A DNA stretch of 64,000 nucleotides from Dryococelus australis (GCA_029891345.1 CM057009.1:227503620-227567619), one strand, 5' to 3'; positions 47,739 to 58,890 are shown, counted from the first letter of the stretch. Notes: generated by a model from the letters alone, not told the origin. Numbers and translations: made by a program.

Positions 47739-48470
47739 AGTGTAGTTTCAGACAGGCAAAATTAATTGTCTTCTTCACAAGACGAGACTTACGGTGATAC
47801 CGCTAAAGCACGAACTTGGTTGCGATCTTACATTTTCAGTCGCGAAACAATTTAAGTTACAACCAAACAGAATAGTTGAAGTCCATCTTGGTTGGAAGAC
47901 GGAATTGCCTGTTGGATATGTAGCTTTGCTATTGCCACATCCCGACATCCGTGAGCATGTTTTGATGAACACTGCAATATTTGCAAATGGTGATGACAGT
48001 AGCAAAACTGACTTGCAGAATGTTAATGTCGGATTAGACATGGTGACAGAAGAGAAAACAATCTTCACAAATGACAAAAAACGTGGCATGTGTGTTCATA
48101 TTTATTTGAAAGTTAATGTTCCATTTAATTTGGAAAAGGAACAAAACATCATTGTGTGTAATGTAATGAAACTTGTGAAAATTTATCAAAATATATTTCC
48201 TCAACCAGATTATTTATTGTTCAAACAAGCCACAAGCAATGCAATTGTTCCGGTTCAGTGTAAAGCATGTGAACTTTGTATTTTTAGTCCGGTTAATTTG
48301 GATCTGACATCGTATGAACTGTAATGGATAAATCTAGGTTGTAAAACAGAGGCACCAAAAGGGAAGATTGTGGTAATCACGGTGCATACCGAGCTCAGAA
48401 ACTATTTAATGTTGGATGTTTGTGTTAATGTTAAAAAATGCGAAACCGAAAAAACAAACACCGATGAATG
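47739..48470 (+). pseudogene. Double-domain dUTPase-like protein with one premature stop
   Basis: The plus-strand frame is open from after a TAG at about 47,736 to TAA at 48,322-48,324. It then continues in the same frame to TGA at 48,468. The first domain has an ELGCDLTF block at the place of dUTPase motif 1 (AGxDL), then VEVHLGWKTELPVGY, which matches the strand and 'lP.Gy' turn of the dUTPase beta-barrel. The same LG.KTE.P.G pattern recurs just after the premature stop (INLGCKTEAPKG). The protein was therefore two tandem copies of one domain, as in the double-length dUTPases of herpesviruses. The catalytic motifs 3 (G.ID..Y.G) and 5 are not recognisable, so an inactive dUTPase-related protein is likely. 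No ATG begins the frame. It is the least damaged long frame in the block. Confidence 0.55.
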
Positions 48471-48924
48471 AATCGGTACAGGAATTAGTTTGAGATCCAT
48501 ACATTATAAACCATTCTCAATTTATAAAACGAATCCTGTTGTAATTTGCTCTTTTTTTTTAAAGAGCCTATTGCCTCCACAGGATATCAACTAGATGTCT
48601 TTGAAAAACACGATTTGCAACAGCCACAGACGTAATTTTATTCAGATGTTGTGTGACATCACATCACATATCCTATAAAATCTTGTACAATGGACGATAT
48701 TACGTACGGGTTAAACTTGCGGGATGTCATGTAGGTCAAAATTCTTATAGATATAGTGGCCAGTATGTGTAAATGTATTTTGTTTATCGGAATGAAATCA
48801 ATTAGTTTATATTATATACTGTCAAAAATAGCTATATTATTCTATTACACTATTTGAAACATTGTCAGTAAAACTAAACTATTTAGTGTGATATTTTTGT
48901 AATGAAACATTGTTATGTATAATT

Positions 48925-49035
48925 GATTGTAATATCTTTTGTATTGAAATATTTTGAAGTATGTAAAATTATGTATAATTACTATTGCATTTTCATATTG
49001 AAATATGTTAATCATCAACATGTAAATGTTGATAA

Positions 49036-49079
<44 letters not shown>

Positions 49080-49420
49080 ATATAAAATTTAATATGTTTA
49101 GCAAATTTTTTATTTAAGCTTGGAAAACATGACCGATATAAAGATAACCATAGATGAATTATTAAATAGTAACAATAAACCAGATGCAGAAAAACTTAAA
49201 AGACTTGTATTTTAATTATGTTTTATACAAAAAAGTTTAAAAATTCTGTAATGATGATGAAATTATAGGATGTAGATTTATTCCCAAAACACTAAAGAAA
49301 ATACATACTAATATGGAGGAAGAACAACAAAATAGCTGGTATCCAATTTTAAAACATGCACATAATGAATTATAGCAATTATCTTTAATGGTTAACATTT
49401 TCAGTCTTTTCATTTCAAAT
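48925..49420 (+). other. AT-rich spacer with (TA)n(TG)n microsatellite and a short ORF start
   Basis: TA and TG runs occupy 49,035-49,081. An ATG at about 49,125 opens a short frame (MTDIKITIDELLNSNNKPD) that stops after about 27 codons. A protein-like piece follows near 49,262-49,375. No gene is recognised. Confidence 0.4.
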
Positions 49421-49502
49421 ATTTATATACATAAAGTTTGTTTGAAAAGCATCAAGCAAAGCATACAAAGTTTTTTTTTAGGTAAATACGACTACCCTAA
49501 AC

Positions 49503-49760
49503 TGATGCCTAAGAGTACTGCACAAATTAAAAAATAACGGATTTGTTACAAACAAAGTAGATTTAGATGATCCGTATTACATCGTGGTATTTTATGATAT
49601 TTGTAAAACTTTTTTACAAATCAGTATATTTTTCTATAGTAATTACTTTTTTGACGAAAAATTTTATGATCCTAGTATAATCGATGCTTATGTAAAAAGA
49701 TAGAAAAATAACATACAACACAGCAGCACATTTGTAAATAAAAAAAAATTATATCATATC
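49503..49760 (+). pseudogene. Unrecognised coding fragment
   Basis: The plus strand reads protein-like (VLHKLKNNGFVTNKVDLDD, then an FFDEKFYDPSIIDAYVKR block) until a stop near 49,704. It lies directly upstream of the capping-enzyme-like gene in the same orientation. No family is assigned. Confidence 0.3.
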
Positions 49761-50189
49761 TTCAAATGTACAGGAAACACATTCTATGCAATTATCAATA
49801 ATGCCACATCAACATGTAGAAATATATTCGCAAATGCACAACGTACCAACATTTTCGGATAACGTAAAAACAAATCATCCTGTAGAAATATATTTACTTT
49901 ACGAAACAGCAAACGTAACAGAATATATTTCTAGATAAAATAATACGGAATACCATGTTGACGAAATGCTAGACATTATAATTCAAATTAAAAATGAAGG
50001 AAAAAAAAAACACGAATATAACATGTTATCGCAATATTAAGCATTTAATCAAGAAATTGTAAATGACAATAATCTCCTCGAAAAGTGTTATTACGATGGC
50101 GATGGTGGACACAGCGAGTGATGAGAAGGGATTCTCTATAGTTCTTCAATTTTGCAACCATCATGTTAAATATTTATTAATGGATTTTT

Positions 50190-51357
50190 AAAGTGTAAAT
50201 TTGACATAGATTTTAAAACTAGCCATAAAATAATTTATAAACCAGAGGGAAAACTTATTTTGTATTTAAAATCGAAATGCAATTTGAATAACAACCAGCC
50301 ATTTCACTTGCGACTCTTACAAGAAGACTTTGTGAACCAATATAAACTTAAAATTTGTTCCGAGCCAAATGTAAATTTGTTTTGGATCAAGAAACCGTTG
50401 AGACTGATTTCGGTTATTTATTCTCACTAACGCGAAGTGGCTATGTCTTAGGACGATGTTTCCTCGATCGAGCTCTGCAACAATCGTGAGGTTATATTTT
50501 TAACAGGTGATAGTTTAACTGCTAGTAAGACAGTTAGCATAGAACGTTCGTGCATTTACGATGGAAATGGTTTGAGACTATCTTTCTAAAGAGTAGTCGA
50601 AAGTGTTGGAATGATGCACTACCATTTGATGTTGGAACACGAAAGTGTCAAATTATGATCTGCAAATATTTTACGATGCTCTAGGAAGCAGCAAATTGGT
50701 AACGGTATTGTTTCATTTGTATGAGAAATACAACAAAACGAGATGCAGAATAGTTGAAGTCCATCTTCAACCGAATCTTTGCTGGCAACGGAATGACTCG
50801 GATTTAGTCGCCCTTTCAGAAATGTTAAAGGTATCGATTTTCCACCATTATATTATGCTCCTAAAATCGATGGGGAAAGATAACTGGTTGTAATTCAGAC
50901 TAAAAATGTATATATTCCCTTTTCGATTCACAGTTCTAAAACAAGCAAACACAATTTACCTATTCAGCAATACATTTTCAGCTATGTTGAAGAGCAAAGT
51001 TTTTATATATATCTTAGCGGTTATTTCCAAACACTTATCCAAAATACATTTGCAGCACTTATATTTTATCACCATGCACCAAATTGAAAAATATACTGAA
51101 AATAATATTTATCATACTCAATCTTCGCAGATGTCAATGTTAACCTGCGTGAATGATACAGATTTATATATCCATCCATACTTTAACGAGCATGCTTGTA
51201 TACGGACCATCATGTGGAACATGAAAAATATTTTCGATGGATTCTTGGCCTTTTATTCCGAATCGAACAAAAAAATTTCTTTATAGTAAAATATAAAATA
51301 CATGATACATTGGACATGAAGCTGTCGCTGTTGGATGTTTACCAAAAGATGATTGAA
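50190..51357 (+). pseudogene. mRNA capping-enzyme-like gene (RNA triphosphatase + guanylyltransferase), broken
   Basis: The key signature is YYAPKIDGER at 50,851-50,880, a nucleotidyltransferase motif I (KxDGxR, with the catalytic Lys) in the DFP..YYAPK context seen in viral capping enzymes. The next codon is TAA. In the same frame a VYIPF block and a YVEEQ block (motif III-like) follow. A KYKIHDTLDMKLSL block near 51,288-51,330 resembles motif V (K.K ... T.D). Upstream, a TVSIERSCIYDGNGLRLSF block near 50,530-50,587 looks like the strand containing Arg/Ser in tunnel-type RNA triphosphatases. That order (triphosphatase then guanylyltransferase) is that of LEF-4 and of poxvirus-type capping enzymes. 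Several stops and at least two frameshifts make it dead. Assignment to a virus family is open; an ATP-dependent ligase is the alternative. Confidence 0.5.
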
Positions 51358-51521
51358 TAGAAAATCATCAAAAAATAAACCATGAGTGAATTTAAAAAAT
51401 TAAAAATTATTTCAACACGAATTCAAATGTAGCATGTGAAATATTTTACAAACGCTTCAAAATTTCAAATGATCACAATTTCTCTGAAAATTTTCCTGAA
51501 TTTTCCGTAGTTCCATTCAAG

Positions 51522-51722
51522 ATGAGTCTAGATCATTTTTACATTAACAACGAACATGCTGTTAAAAAACCTTCTTTAATAGAACAATTAATAAATATGT
51601 TTACCAAATTAGAATTTTTCGTCGATCTAGACAAAAAGATACTTATATTTTACAAACAGTGCTTCAAAGTAACTGCAAATTCTATTGCCATATGCAAACA
51701 AGTTTTGGGAGACAACAGCTGA
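51522..51722 (+). pseudogene. Unrecognised coding fragment after the capping-enzyme-like gene
   Basis: Plus-strand frame of about 66 codons starting at an ATG at 51,522. It has a PSLIEQLINMFTKLEFFVDL block and basic/aromatic residues, and stops at 51,720. No family is recognised. It ends next to copy B of the promoter-like module. Confidence 0.35.
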
Positions 51723-51779
51723 GTGTGATACACAACTGAAGTCAACTTTATATGTCAACTGCCCATTGTGTCACCCACC

Positions 51780-52140
51780 CAAATTGCAAGTTTTACAAGT
51801 CAGCAAAAATGTAAGATGTATAGTAAAAATTTTTTTTTCAAAACCTTTAATCCAGTGGCTCCTTCTTCAACCATCCCTTAAGGATGAATATTTATATTGT
51901 ATGGTTGAAAGGTTCGTGCACGTAGTCAGCTCTATATATACCCTCGACCTCCCCTCGACCACTCCTACAAAATAACTTTGAAGAATGAGAGATCGAATTT
52001 GAGATTATGATTTTAGACCAGTCAGCATCGAGGTGACGTCTAGCTTCGGCACTTTGTAAAGCGAAATTTCTAGCTCAGTCGTCATCCGGATGACGAGGAG
52101 GACGGATGTGTCCCGGGATAGCTCCACAACCGAAATTTTT
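51780..52140 (-). promoter_or_regulatory. Promoter-like module, copy B
   Basis: Reverse complement of the core at 59,620-59,900. On the minus strand it has the upstream GACGAGG/AGGACGG part, a TGGTC box, GTTATTTTG, then GGGTATATATAGAGC (TATA, 51,929-51,943), TTTCAACCAT and AATATAAATATTCATCC. The CRE-like core is degraded here (CATAATCTCAAATTCGATCTC in two pieces). Copy C follows in tandem. Confidence 0.75.
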
Positions 52141-52169
52141 TTTTAAATTTTGAGTGTAACCTTCCACAC

Positions 52170-52504
52170 TTGTTATCAATCATGCTCGAACTACTTTCCA
52201 TCATGATCCCTTTCGTTAAGTTTGCTGCATCAATTACCCGATCGAAAAAATAATCAAATCCACAAAATGTTTCACGAACCAAAAAAAAAAAAAAAACGAA
52301 GTTACAAATCTGCTTACCTTTTCTGGGACGAAATAATGTTTACAAGTCCACAAAACTTTCCTTAGACGAAAGAAAAATACAACTCCACAAAAATATAAGC
52401 TGAATAATAACATAATTTTTTTTACCTCGAACATCGTCCCGTTCATCTCACATCCTTCAAGGATGTACTCTTACTCATATGTTAAAGGTTGTGCACGAGG
52501 CATA

Positions 52505-52540
<36 letters not shown>

Positions 52541-52770
52541 TATATATAGATATATATATACACACCCACTCTGCCTAGACCACACCTACTAAAATGACTT
52601 TGGCCAATGAGTGCTCGAGTTTGCTCTGATGTCACGAATTTTGACCAATCATCATCGAGTGACTGTCTCGCATCGGAAATTACTAAAGTGAAATTTCTAG
52701 CTCAGTCTATGTCTGGATGCCGAGGAGGAGAGATGTGTCCTGAGGCAGCTCCACCCCCCCCCCCCCCAAT
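52170..52770 (-). promoter_or_regulatory. Promoter-like module, copy C, ending in an ATG
   Basis: In the minus direction: a 14-C tract (52,754-52,767), TTTCTAGCTCAGTC-related sequence in inverse, ATTGGTCAAAATTCGTGA, CATCAGAGCAAACTCGAGC, a CATTGG box and GTCATTTTAGTAGG. The TATA region is expanded into a TA microsatellite (52,503-52,560). Then come a TCCACAAAA..TTTCCT.AGACGAAA block and finally ATG at 52,204, in the same relative place as the ATG at 60,044 behind copy D. The downstream frame runs into copy B after about 22 codons, so whatever it drove has been lost. Confidence 0.75.
52503..52562. repeat. (TA)n microsatellite in the TATA region of copy C
   Basis: A long, twice-interrupted AT run at the place where copies B and D have a single TATATATA box. 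Confidence 0.95.
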
Positions 52771-52929
52771 AATTAATCTTCAATTGATCATTTTTGATAA
52801 ACTGTTTCTCATTTCAAAAATCCAAACGAAAATGGTACTTGTGCCAGGTTACGTAACACACAATCATAACTTGACATTTCTTATGCCAAGAATTCAATCG
52901 AAGGTAGCACTTGTGCTGCGATAATTTGA

Positions 52930-53655
52930 GTATTGGAAAATTTCAGCCCTAACATGATACCTATATATAAAATTTCATTATATCATCGACGTCTTAGGGC
53001 ATCGTTAATGTATTGAATATCGGACAAATTCAAATCTAAAATGACGCCCATATTAATTATTTAATCCTAATATGATGCCCATATTTAAAAATCCAATATA
53101 TCATCAATGACTTAAGGCGTCGATAATGTATTGAATATTAGACGAATTAAAATCTAAGATGACGCCCATATTTAAAAATTAAATCCTAATTTGTCGTTCA
53201 TATGCCAAATATTCAATTCATCATCGCACTCGTGCGATGATGAATTGAATATCATACAAATTTAAGCTCTAAAATAATATCCATATAAAAAATTCAAAAC
53301 TAATTTGACATTCGCATGCTAAATATATTAAATATATTATCGTCCTAAGGCAGTAATGCATTGAATATCAGACAAATTCAGCTCAAAAGACACGCATATT
53401 TAAAAATTCACTCCTAATTTGATGTCTACATGTCAAATATTCAATACATCACCATCATAAAGCGATGATGTAGAGAATATCAGAAAATGCAGCTCTAAAA
53501 TGATGCCCATATTAAAAAATTAAATCCTAATTTTATGTTCACATGCTAAATATTCAATATATCATCATCCTAAGGCGATGATGTATTGAATGTCGGACAA
53601 ATTTAACACTTAAACAATACCCATATTAAAAAATTCAATCCTAATTTGATGTTCA
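52930..53655. repeat. hr-like array: about six 115 bp units each with an imperfect palindrome
   Basis: Each unit carries ATGCCCATATT.AAAAATT, CCTAATTTGATGTTCATATGC, then a palindrome, then GGACAAATT.A..TCTAAAA. Clear palindromes are 53,211-53,250 (19 bp arms ATTCAATTCATCATCGCAC around a 2 bp centre, perfect) and 53,552-53,591 (15 bp arms, one mismatch, 10 bp loop with CCTAAGG). Weaker ones are centred near 52,995, 53,112, 53,348 and 53,460. Tandem units each centred on an imperfect palindrome are the hallmark of baculovirus homologous regions, which act as enhancers and replication origins. The array abuts a BRO-like gene. Confidence 0.8.
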
Positions 53656-53656
53656 T

Positions 53657-54810
53657 ATGCCAAATATGTGTCAAAGTGTACCCATAAAAGCTGAAGAGAG
53701 CATGAGCAAAATCAAATATTTTTTTTGTAACGATCTATTGGATTGGATTTGTTATATTGGTAAATATTACCACAAGAAATTTAACATAACAAAGTTATTT
53801 AAAAAAATCCATACACAGCACATGAAAAAACTGAAGATAAATTTTCGAAGAAGAAATATTACATTTTGAGCACTACGGACTTTGAGATATAGCTAATGCT
53901 GATGAATAACGACATAGCAATTTGAATACGAAGATTTTTTTTTTATTTATGAAAAATGTGTTATTGAAATATCGAAACTACGAAGCATATTTCGAAAGAC
54001 ACCAAGCCAAATTGCTTCGAAGTATGAACAATATGTTGATTGGTAAAATTAACATGTTGATGTGTACATTTGAAGAAGAACAAACACTGGCTCATTAACG
54101 GGAAAAGAGAGCAGAGTTAGAATGTGAGAAAGCCGAGCAATAATGTCAGAAAGTTGAACAAGACTGAATACTTGCAGAACCAGAAAGAGAGTTTGCACTC
54201 GAATGTAAAAAAAAAGTGCAGAACAGGAACAGCAACATGCTCACAACATTTTACACAATAACAACCAAATGTTGAACGATATGGTGCTCATTGTGCAACG
54301 ACCATTTTCTAATCGAAAACTGAACCAGATCAACATATACCGCTTTAATAGCAGAAACGATGCCAAGGATGCATTTAGATCGACTTTAAATATGAATGCA
54401 TTCAATAACATAAACAAAAATGAACGAGACCATTTGATAAATTGAGTTGTTAAGGACTGATATTTCATTCGACACCAAGTCGACAGTTGCCAAATGGGGG
54501 AAAACAAAGCAAAATAAGTGGCCGTATTTACGAAAACTAAAAATGTACAACGACGTGGGTAGTAGCATTAACATTATGAACGTAATCAAAAATAAATTGA
54601 GAAAAACAACAACATTTTCGGCGATATGTACGAGGTTGACATTAGAGGTAAGACGTGCATTCTATTGCAGGAGGAAAAAAACCAACTGTTGACGAAGTTC
54701 GATTCAGCTATGAGAATTTTGTCAATCTTGTAGATGCGTACATTCATGACATGTCTACCAATCCAGCCTACAATTTGGCCAGTCAAAATAAGCAAATGTT
54801 ATTTGATTGA
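53657..54810 (+). pseudogene. BRO-like or KilA-N/MSV199-like gene with charged coil, broken
   Basis: An open stretch at 53,657-53,869 has an NDLLDWICYIGKYYHKKFN block (DNA-binding-domain-like helices). Pieces after a gap read a Glu/Lys/Gln-rich coil (REKRAELECEKAEQ at about 54,100-54,140, FALECKKK at about 54,195). Then an HNNNQMLNDMVLIVQRPFS block near 54,258-54,315 leads to an INIYRFNSRNDAKDAFRSTL block near 54,330-54,390. N-terminal domain, charged coil, C-terminal domain is the architecture of viral BRO/KilA-N-type proteins and parallels the BRO gene at 60.9-61.8 kb. Stops and frame changes are frequent. It is flanked on both sides by a shared AATCGAAGGTAGCACTTGTG word (about 52,895 and 54,919). 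Confidence 0.4.
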
Positions 54811-55099
54811 ATACAATTGCTTGTATTTTTTTGTTAATAAAGAATTCATATAATGTATTTTTTTCAAATTTATTTTCAAAAGTTCAACACTAAAATGGCT
54901 TTCACATTTCAAAAAATCAATCGAAGGTAGCACTTGTGCTGCATGATGTCACAAAATTCTGAAATGACTTTCACATTTCAAATATTCAATCGAGGACTGA
55001 CTATGTTACAACTACTATGTTTTTGTAAACGCCAAATATTTTTGCACTTGTATTGGTAAATGAAAATATTTTTCTTTATTTTTTAAATTATAATTAAAA

Positions 55100-55700
55100 T
55101 ATATAATACATAATTTCATGCAAAAAATAAAAAAAATTGCAGTTGAGGGTTAATATTCTGTAGACAGCTCTGAATACGGATAGTAGTAACCAGCCTCGAA
55201 TATATATATATATGAGTTTTTGGCTTCTTGTTTCTCGCATTCCACCATAAATTTGACATATTGTTTCGAGACCGGATAACATCAACACACATTGTTAAAA
55301 AAGACGATGGGTTTGATGGTGTTGTATTCTGGTGGCACGCTACATTCGAGATCAAAGATATCTATTCCACGCATTTTTTTCAATTTCGTATCTGCTACCA
55401 TCGTCAAAGACGCAGAACCGATGAACTTGGACATCTTCGCCCAAGTATTCATCTACTTTGTCCTCAGCGTATGGTTTTTTTGGCATCCCCTTCACAAGTA
55501 TGTGAATCATCAAGTGAGTTGGGGCGTAATGTCTATCGGCCACGAATTCCCAGTGAAGAGTGGGAAACTTGTTTTGGTTCATGTGATTTGTTCGAACGTA
55601 TGCCGATTGAGATTGTAGGCATCCACTTCCAAGAAATCCGCAAAGAAACTTCAGCAGAAGCCCATTGTTGTCGACACTGAAGGATGGGCAAACAATAGTT
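55100..55700 (-). pseudogene. Unrecognised minus-strand gene, broken
   Basis: Minus-strand coding pieces read LHWEFVADRHYAPTHLMIHI and GMPKKPYAEDKVDEYLGEDV (about 55,560-55,430), continue to about 55,352, then shift frame with VACHQNTTPSNP and CVDVIRSRNNMSNLWWNARN (about 55,345-55,225). This frame is more protein-like than the overlapping plus-strand frame. No family is recognised. Two TA microsatellites (55,198-55,213 and 55,703-55,727) bound it. Confidence 0.4.
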
Positions 55701-55769
55701 GATATATACATATATATATATATATACATTTAAAAAACTAATCTAGACATTTTAATGGACTAACATATT

Positions 55770-56830
55770 TGGTTCAGTCTTGCGAGGAACATCTTAGAAA
55801 CGCACGGCGTAATACCGCACGTGATTTCATACTTAATTGACAGAGTGCAGCATAAAACCTTATTCGAAAGATCGCTGTACGTAGAGTACGCCTACAACAT
55901 TGCATTTTTATAGGATGACAGGGTCCAAGAGTATCCCAAAAATAATCACGAGTATAGATTATGCGAAATATTTTGCGAAGTATAATCTATTCTCTTTAAT
56001 AAGGGACTTTTGAAACTCGAGTCTCAAAGTTATCTAGAAGTTTCGTATTTTGGTTTTAAAGAGGACTATTTGCCTGTGAAGATTGAAGAGGTCATAACAA
56101 GCAACCTGGAAGGTAGAGTTTCGTCGTAAATATTAGAAAATGTACATTTGAGGATACAAGACAAAGTAAAGTGGCTCCCGTATGGCGAGAAACTGCTTCA
56201 AAACTACCGGAAATTACCAGACGAAGTTGCAAACAGAATAAAAATTTCGATGAGAAAGATTTACAAAAAATTAGAACAGCTTTCATGAGCACCGACTTCA
56301 ATTGGAACAAGTCCGCGAATGTTTTGAATACCAACTACATGGAACTATATCAGCAGAAGGCTGAACGTAAAGTCTTCGGGAGAGTGCAATGGTCACCAGA
56401 TCCAAGTCACTTTGGTGGATTTCTGCGAAAAAGATACAGACATTTTCGACTTCAAACTGTACAATTGTATTTCAACATCACTTCGATGAAGCATTACAAG
56501 GTTTACGGTCACGCCATTATAGAATCGATTTCCTATTATTTAATATTAAATAATTTTTTGTTCACAATGAACTGCACATCCATGTCATACGGGAACATCA
56601 GTGCCATGGTATTGGTCTATCCCGAATTGAATAAAAAATTCTTGTTGAAAATTAAAAGATTGAAAGAAAATTACAAATGTGAAATATTGGAATGTTTGCA
56701 AGAAGATAAACTGGAATTTAAGTGTCTTTCTACGAAGCGCACAAACACATGGCAACTGTGCGAACCATCGATATTGTTTCCTGCAAGCGATAAGATAGAA
56801 AATTTCAAACAAAACTTTAATTGTGTCTAA
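55770..56830 (+). pseudogene. Unrecognised virus-like gene of about 350 codons, broken
   Basis: One plus-strand frame can be followed from about 55,773 to 56,285 with three internal stops (near 55,912, 55,975 and 56,130). A single frameshift near 56,288 then leads into a frame open to TAA at 56,830. Readable blocks include ETHGVIPHVISYLIDRV, KVKWLPYGEKLLQNYRKL, VQWSPDPSHFGGFLRKRY and a C-terminal CEILECLQEDKLEFKCL. Four lesions over 1 kb imply long decay. The dense Lys/Tyr/Phe content fits an AT-rich viral gene. No domain is recognised. Confidence 0.5.
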
Positions 56831-56949
56831 GTTTATTGCATATGTGACGAAAACGTTTCCAGAGATATTTGATAAAAATATAAAATATAAATTGTTGGTA
56901 TAAAAATTGTAGTGTATAAGACACTTAAGTTTTTTTTTATATTTTCTTT

Positions 56950-57150
56950 TTTGTACGTCCTCATTTCAAAGTTTCGCTCTACGAACTGTTGGTGTAATGG
57001 TTCGAAAAGGAAATAGACACAGAACTTCCTATTCTATCTGCTCATCTGGGCATTCTCTGGTATAATAAACCCCATGTAAAATTGGTGTACGGTACAACGT
57101 TCTTGCTGTTGAACGAAAATTTGTTGCCTTTTTGGCACAATACAATTACG
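56950..57150 (+). pseudogene. Unrecognised coding fragment
   Basis: The plus strand reads FKVSLYELLV, stop, then an EIDTELPILSAHLGILWYNK block and a KLVYGTTFLLLNENLLPFW block. Short and broken; no family. Confidence 0.3.
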
Positions 57151-57539
57151 TATTGCTAGTGTTTTGTAATCAAACAAAAAATCTCATTCCCAAGCCAACA
57201 AATTTATATGAGGTAAATATTTTCACGGTGACCTCCATTAGAGCCATAAAAAATTACGTGCAATATACAAAATTCGAAATCAGTTTTTAACTAATAATTT
57301 CGAAGCATCAGTGTCCGGTCGTCTGATAAATGCCGTTAGCATAAAGGCATAGAATCTTTGGTGGATAAACGTTGCCACAAAATATTATATCCAGTGATAA
57401 CGAATAACGCCAGTACCTTGATGAATTTTCCCTTCTTCCCTGAACCCAAGCTCACAACAATCCTCTGAAAACTGGTATATGGCCCTATATGATGCAATAT
57501 GCAGTTCAAGTATAAGAGATAAAAGGTACATGAAATTAA

Positions 57540-57868
57540 CAAGCATGATAATTTTCAGTAATGTTATTTTAAACATAAAATCCAATGATGATCTCAGTAC
57601 ACATGTTAATAACTATACAAATACAATAACTGATACAAATGATTCCATTACACATGAAAAAAGATAACATTTTAATTGCAATGATGATTCCAATAATGTT
57701 ACCATTCCAACAGATGAAAATGAATTTATAAATACTATAAGTACAAATAACGATAGCATGAAAAATGCAAGTACCACATACGACACGAAAACCGATATTG
57801 CATATTACTGGCAGCTTTCTTCGCAAATAGCTATGACCAGTATAGTTTGCGTGACATTATGTTGAGGA
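57540..57868 (+). pseudogene. Asn/Thr/Asp-rich coding remnant with a C-terminal hydrophobic segment
   Basis: The plus strand reads a low-complexity region with repeated TNDS/NNDS-like words (57,590-57,780), one stop near 57,666 and a frame change. It ends with a YYWQLSSQIAMTSIVCVTLC block that could be a membrane anchor. A decayed surface or membrane protein is one possibility. Confidence 0.3.
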
Positions 57869-58143
57869 ATGGTATTTGGTGTGAAGAAATATAGACAAAC
57901 TCATTACAGATTGGTATAACCAACTATTTTGATATATCGTCAAAACTAGCATTGCCATGATTCACCGTCTTTCTCGATAGGAAGGATTGTCTGGCTTCTT
58001 GAAGAGTTTTCCCTACTCGACGACTATGAGTATTTTGCTGACATTCCAAAGTTTCCACATCAACATATTTCAGACTAGCTTCGTTTCTATAAATTTCGAC
58101 GATAGGTGGTTTTTGTTCAGCAGTTTTATCAAATGGCAGCCCA

Positions 58144-58890
58144 TCAACTTATTTTTCTCATAAATTGGATAATCCAGTTCCACGTACGTGTAAGAAAATT
58201 GTCGGATTTGTTCCATTTAATTTTTTGCATTTCTGCACATATTAATGTGATGTAACAATATTTCAAACTTATTGTAGACTGTGAGTTGTTTTTGATCAAA
58301 AATCGATTGTTTTCAAATTTGGTTTCCAGTTCGCAATCCAAAGTGATGATCGATTTTGGAACAATTTTAGGAAAATATGTGTAAAGCATATTTTCAAATT
58401 TCAAATCTTCAGAAACAGAAATTCTTTCCTTGTTAAGCTTTGAAAGCCACAACGACGTCTGTTCGTCATGTGAGGAAATTTTCTTAAAAAAATACTCATT
58501 TTCCATGCGAAAAGTTTCGATATGAATTTTCTGTCATTTTAGTTTGTACAATATTTCCTAATTTCTTCTAGCTGCTTGAGATTAGAAGGTGCCTTTTGCA
58601 TTTCAAGGGAAGAAGAATGATTTTTAACCATCTTCATGGCTTCTTCTTCATCTTCCATGCCGAGAAAATGATTCTTCAGCAGAGTATTATCTACTACCTG
58701 ATTTTTAAGATATTCAGTCGCCTGCTTCTTGGACATCAGTTGCAATTCTTCTTCGTCGAAATTATTGTCCGCACTGACGATTTGCTCCGTGTTCGGTTAG
58801 TTCTCTTCAAATTCAGTTTTAATTTTTTTGGCCAGTACTTTCACCTCGTCCGTTATCAGGAGTTGTTACGAAGTATCGTTCGATATTAAC
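58144..58890 (-). pseudogene. Unrecognised minus-strand gene, broken
   Basis: From about 58,870 the minus strand reads LLITDEVKVLAKKIKTEFEE, a stop, then an NNFDEEELQLMSKKQATEYL block open to TAA at 58,539. After a frame change it continues from an ATG at 58,506 (MENEYFFKKISSHDEQTSLW) open to 58,144. The N-terminal part is acidic and helical with coil-like Glu/Lys. Two lesions at least. No family. It is transcribed opposite to the BRO gene side. Confidence 0.4.

Noticed and set aside
50747-50768. CAGAATAGTTGAAGTCCATC shared with about 47,868 as proof of a third dUTPase-like domain
   Set aside because: The match stops after about 22 bases and the surrounding reading frame belongs to the capping-enzyme-like gene. 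It may be chance or a small conversion tract.
52930-53655. CRISPR-like array
   Set aside because: Unit length of about 115 bp with diverged repeats and no unique spacers; eukaryotic context.
55228-55680. 150-codon plus-strand frame
   Set aside because: The minus-strand frames over the same bases look more protein-like and continue across the frame's ends; the plus frame is probably a shadow.
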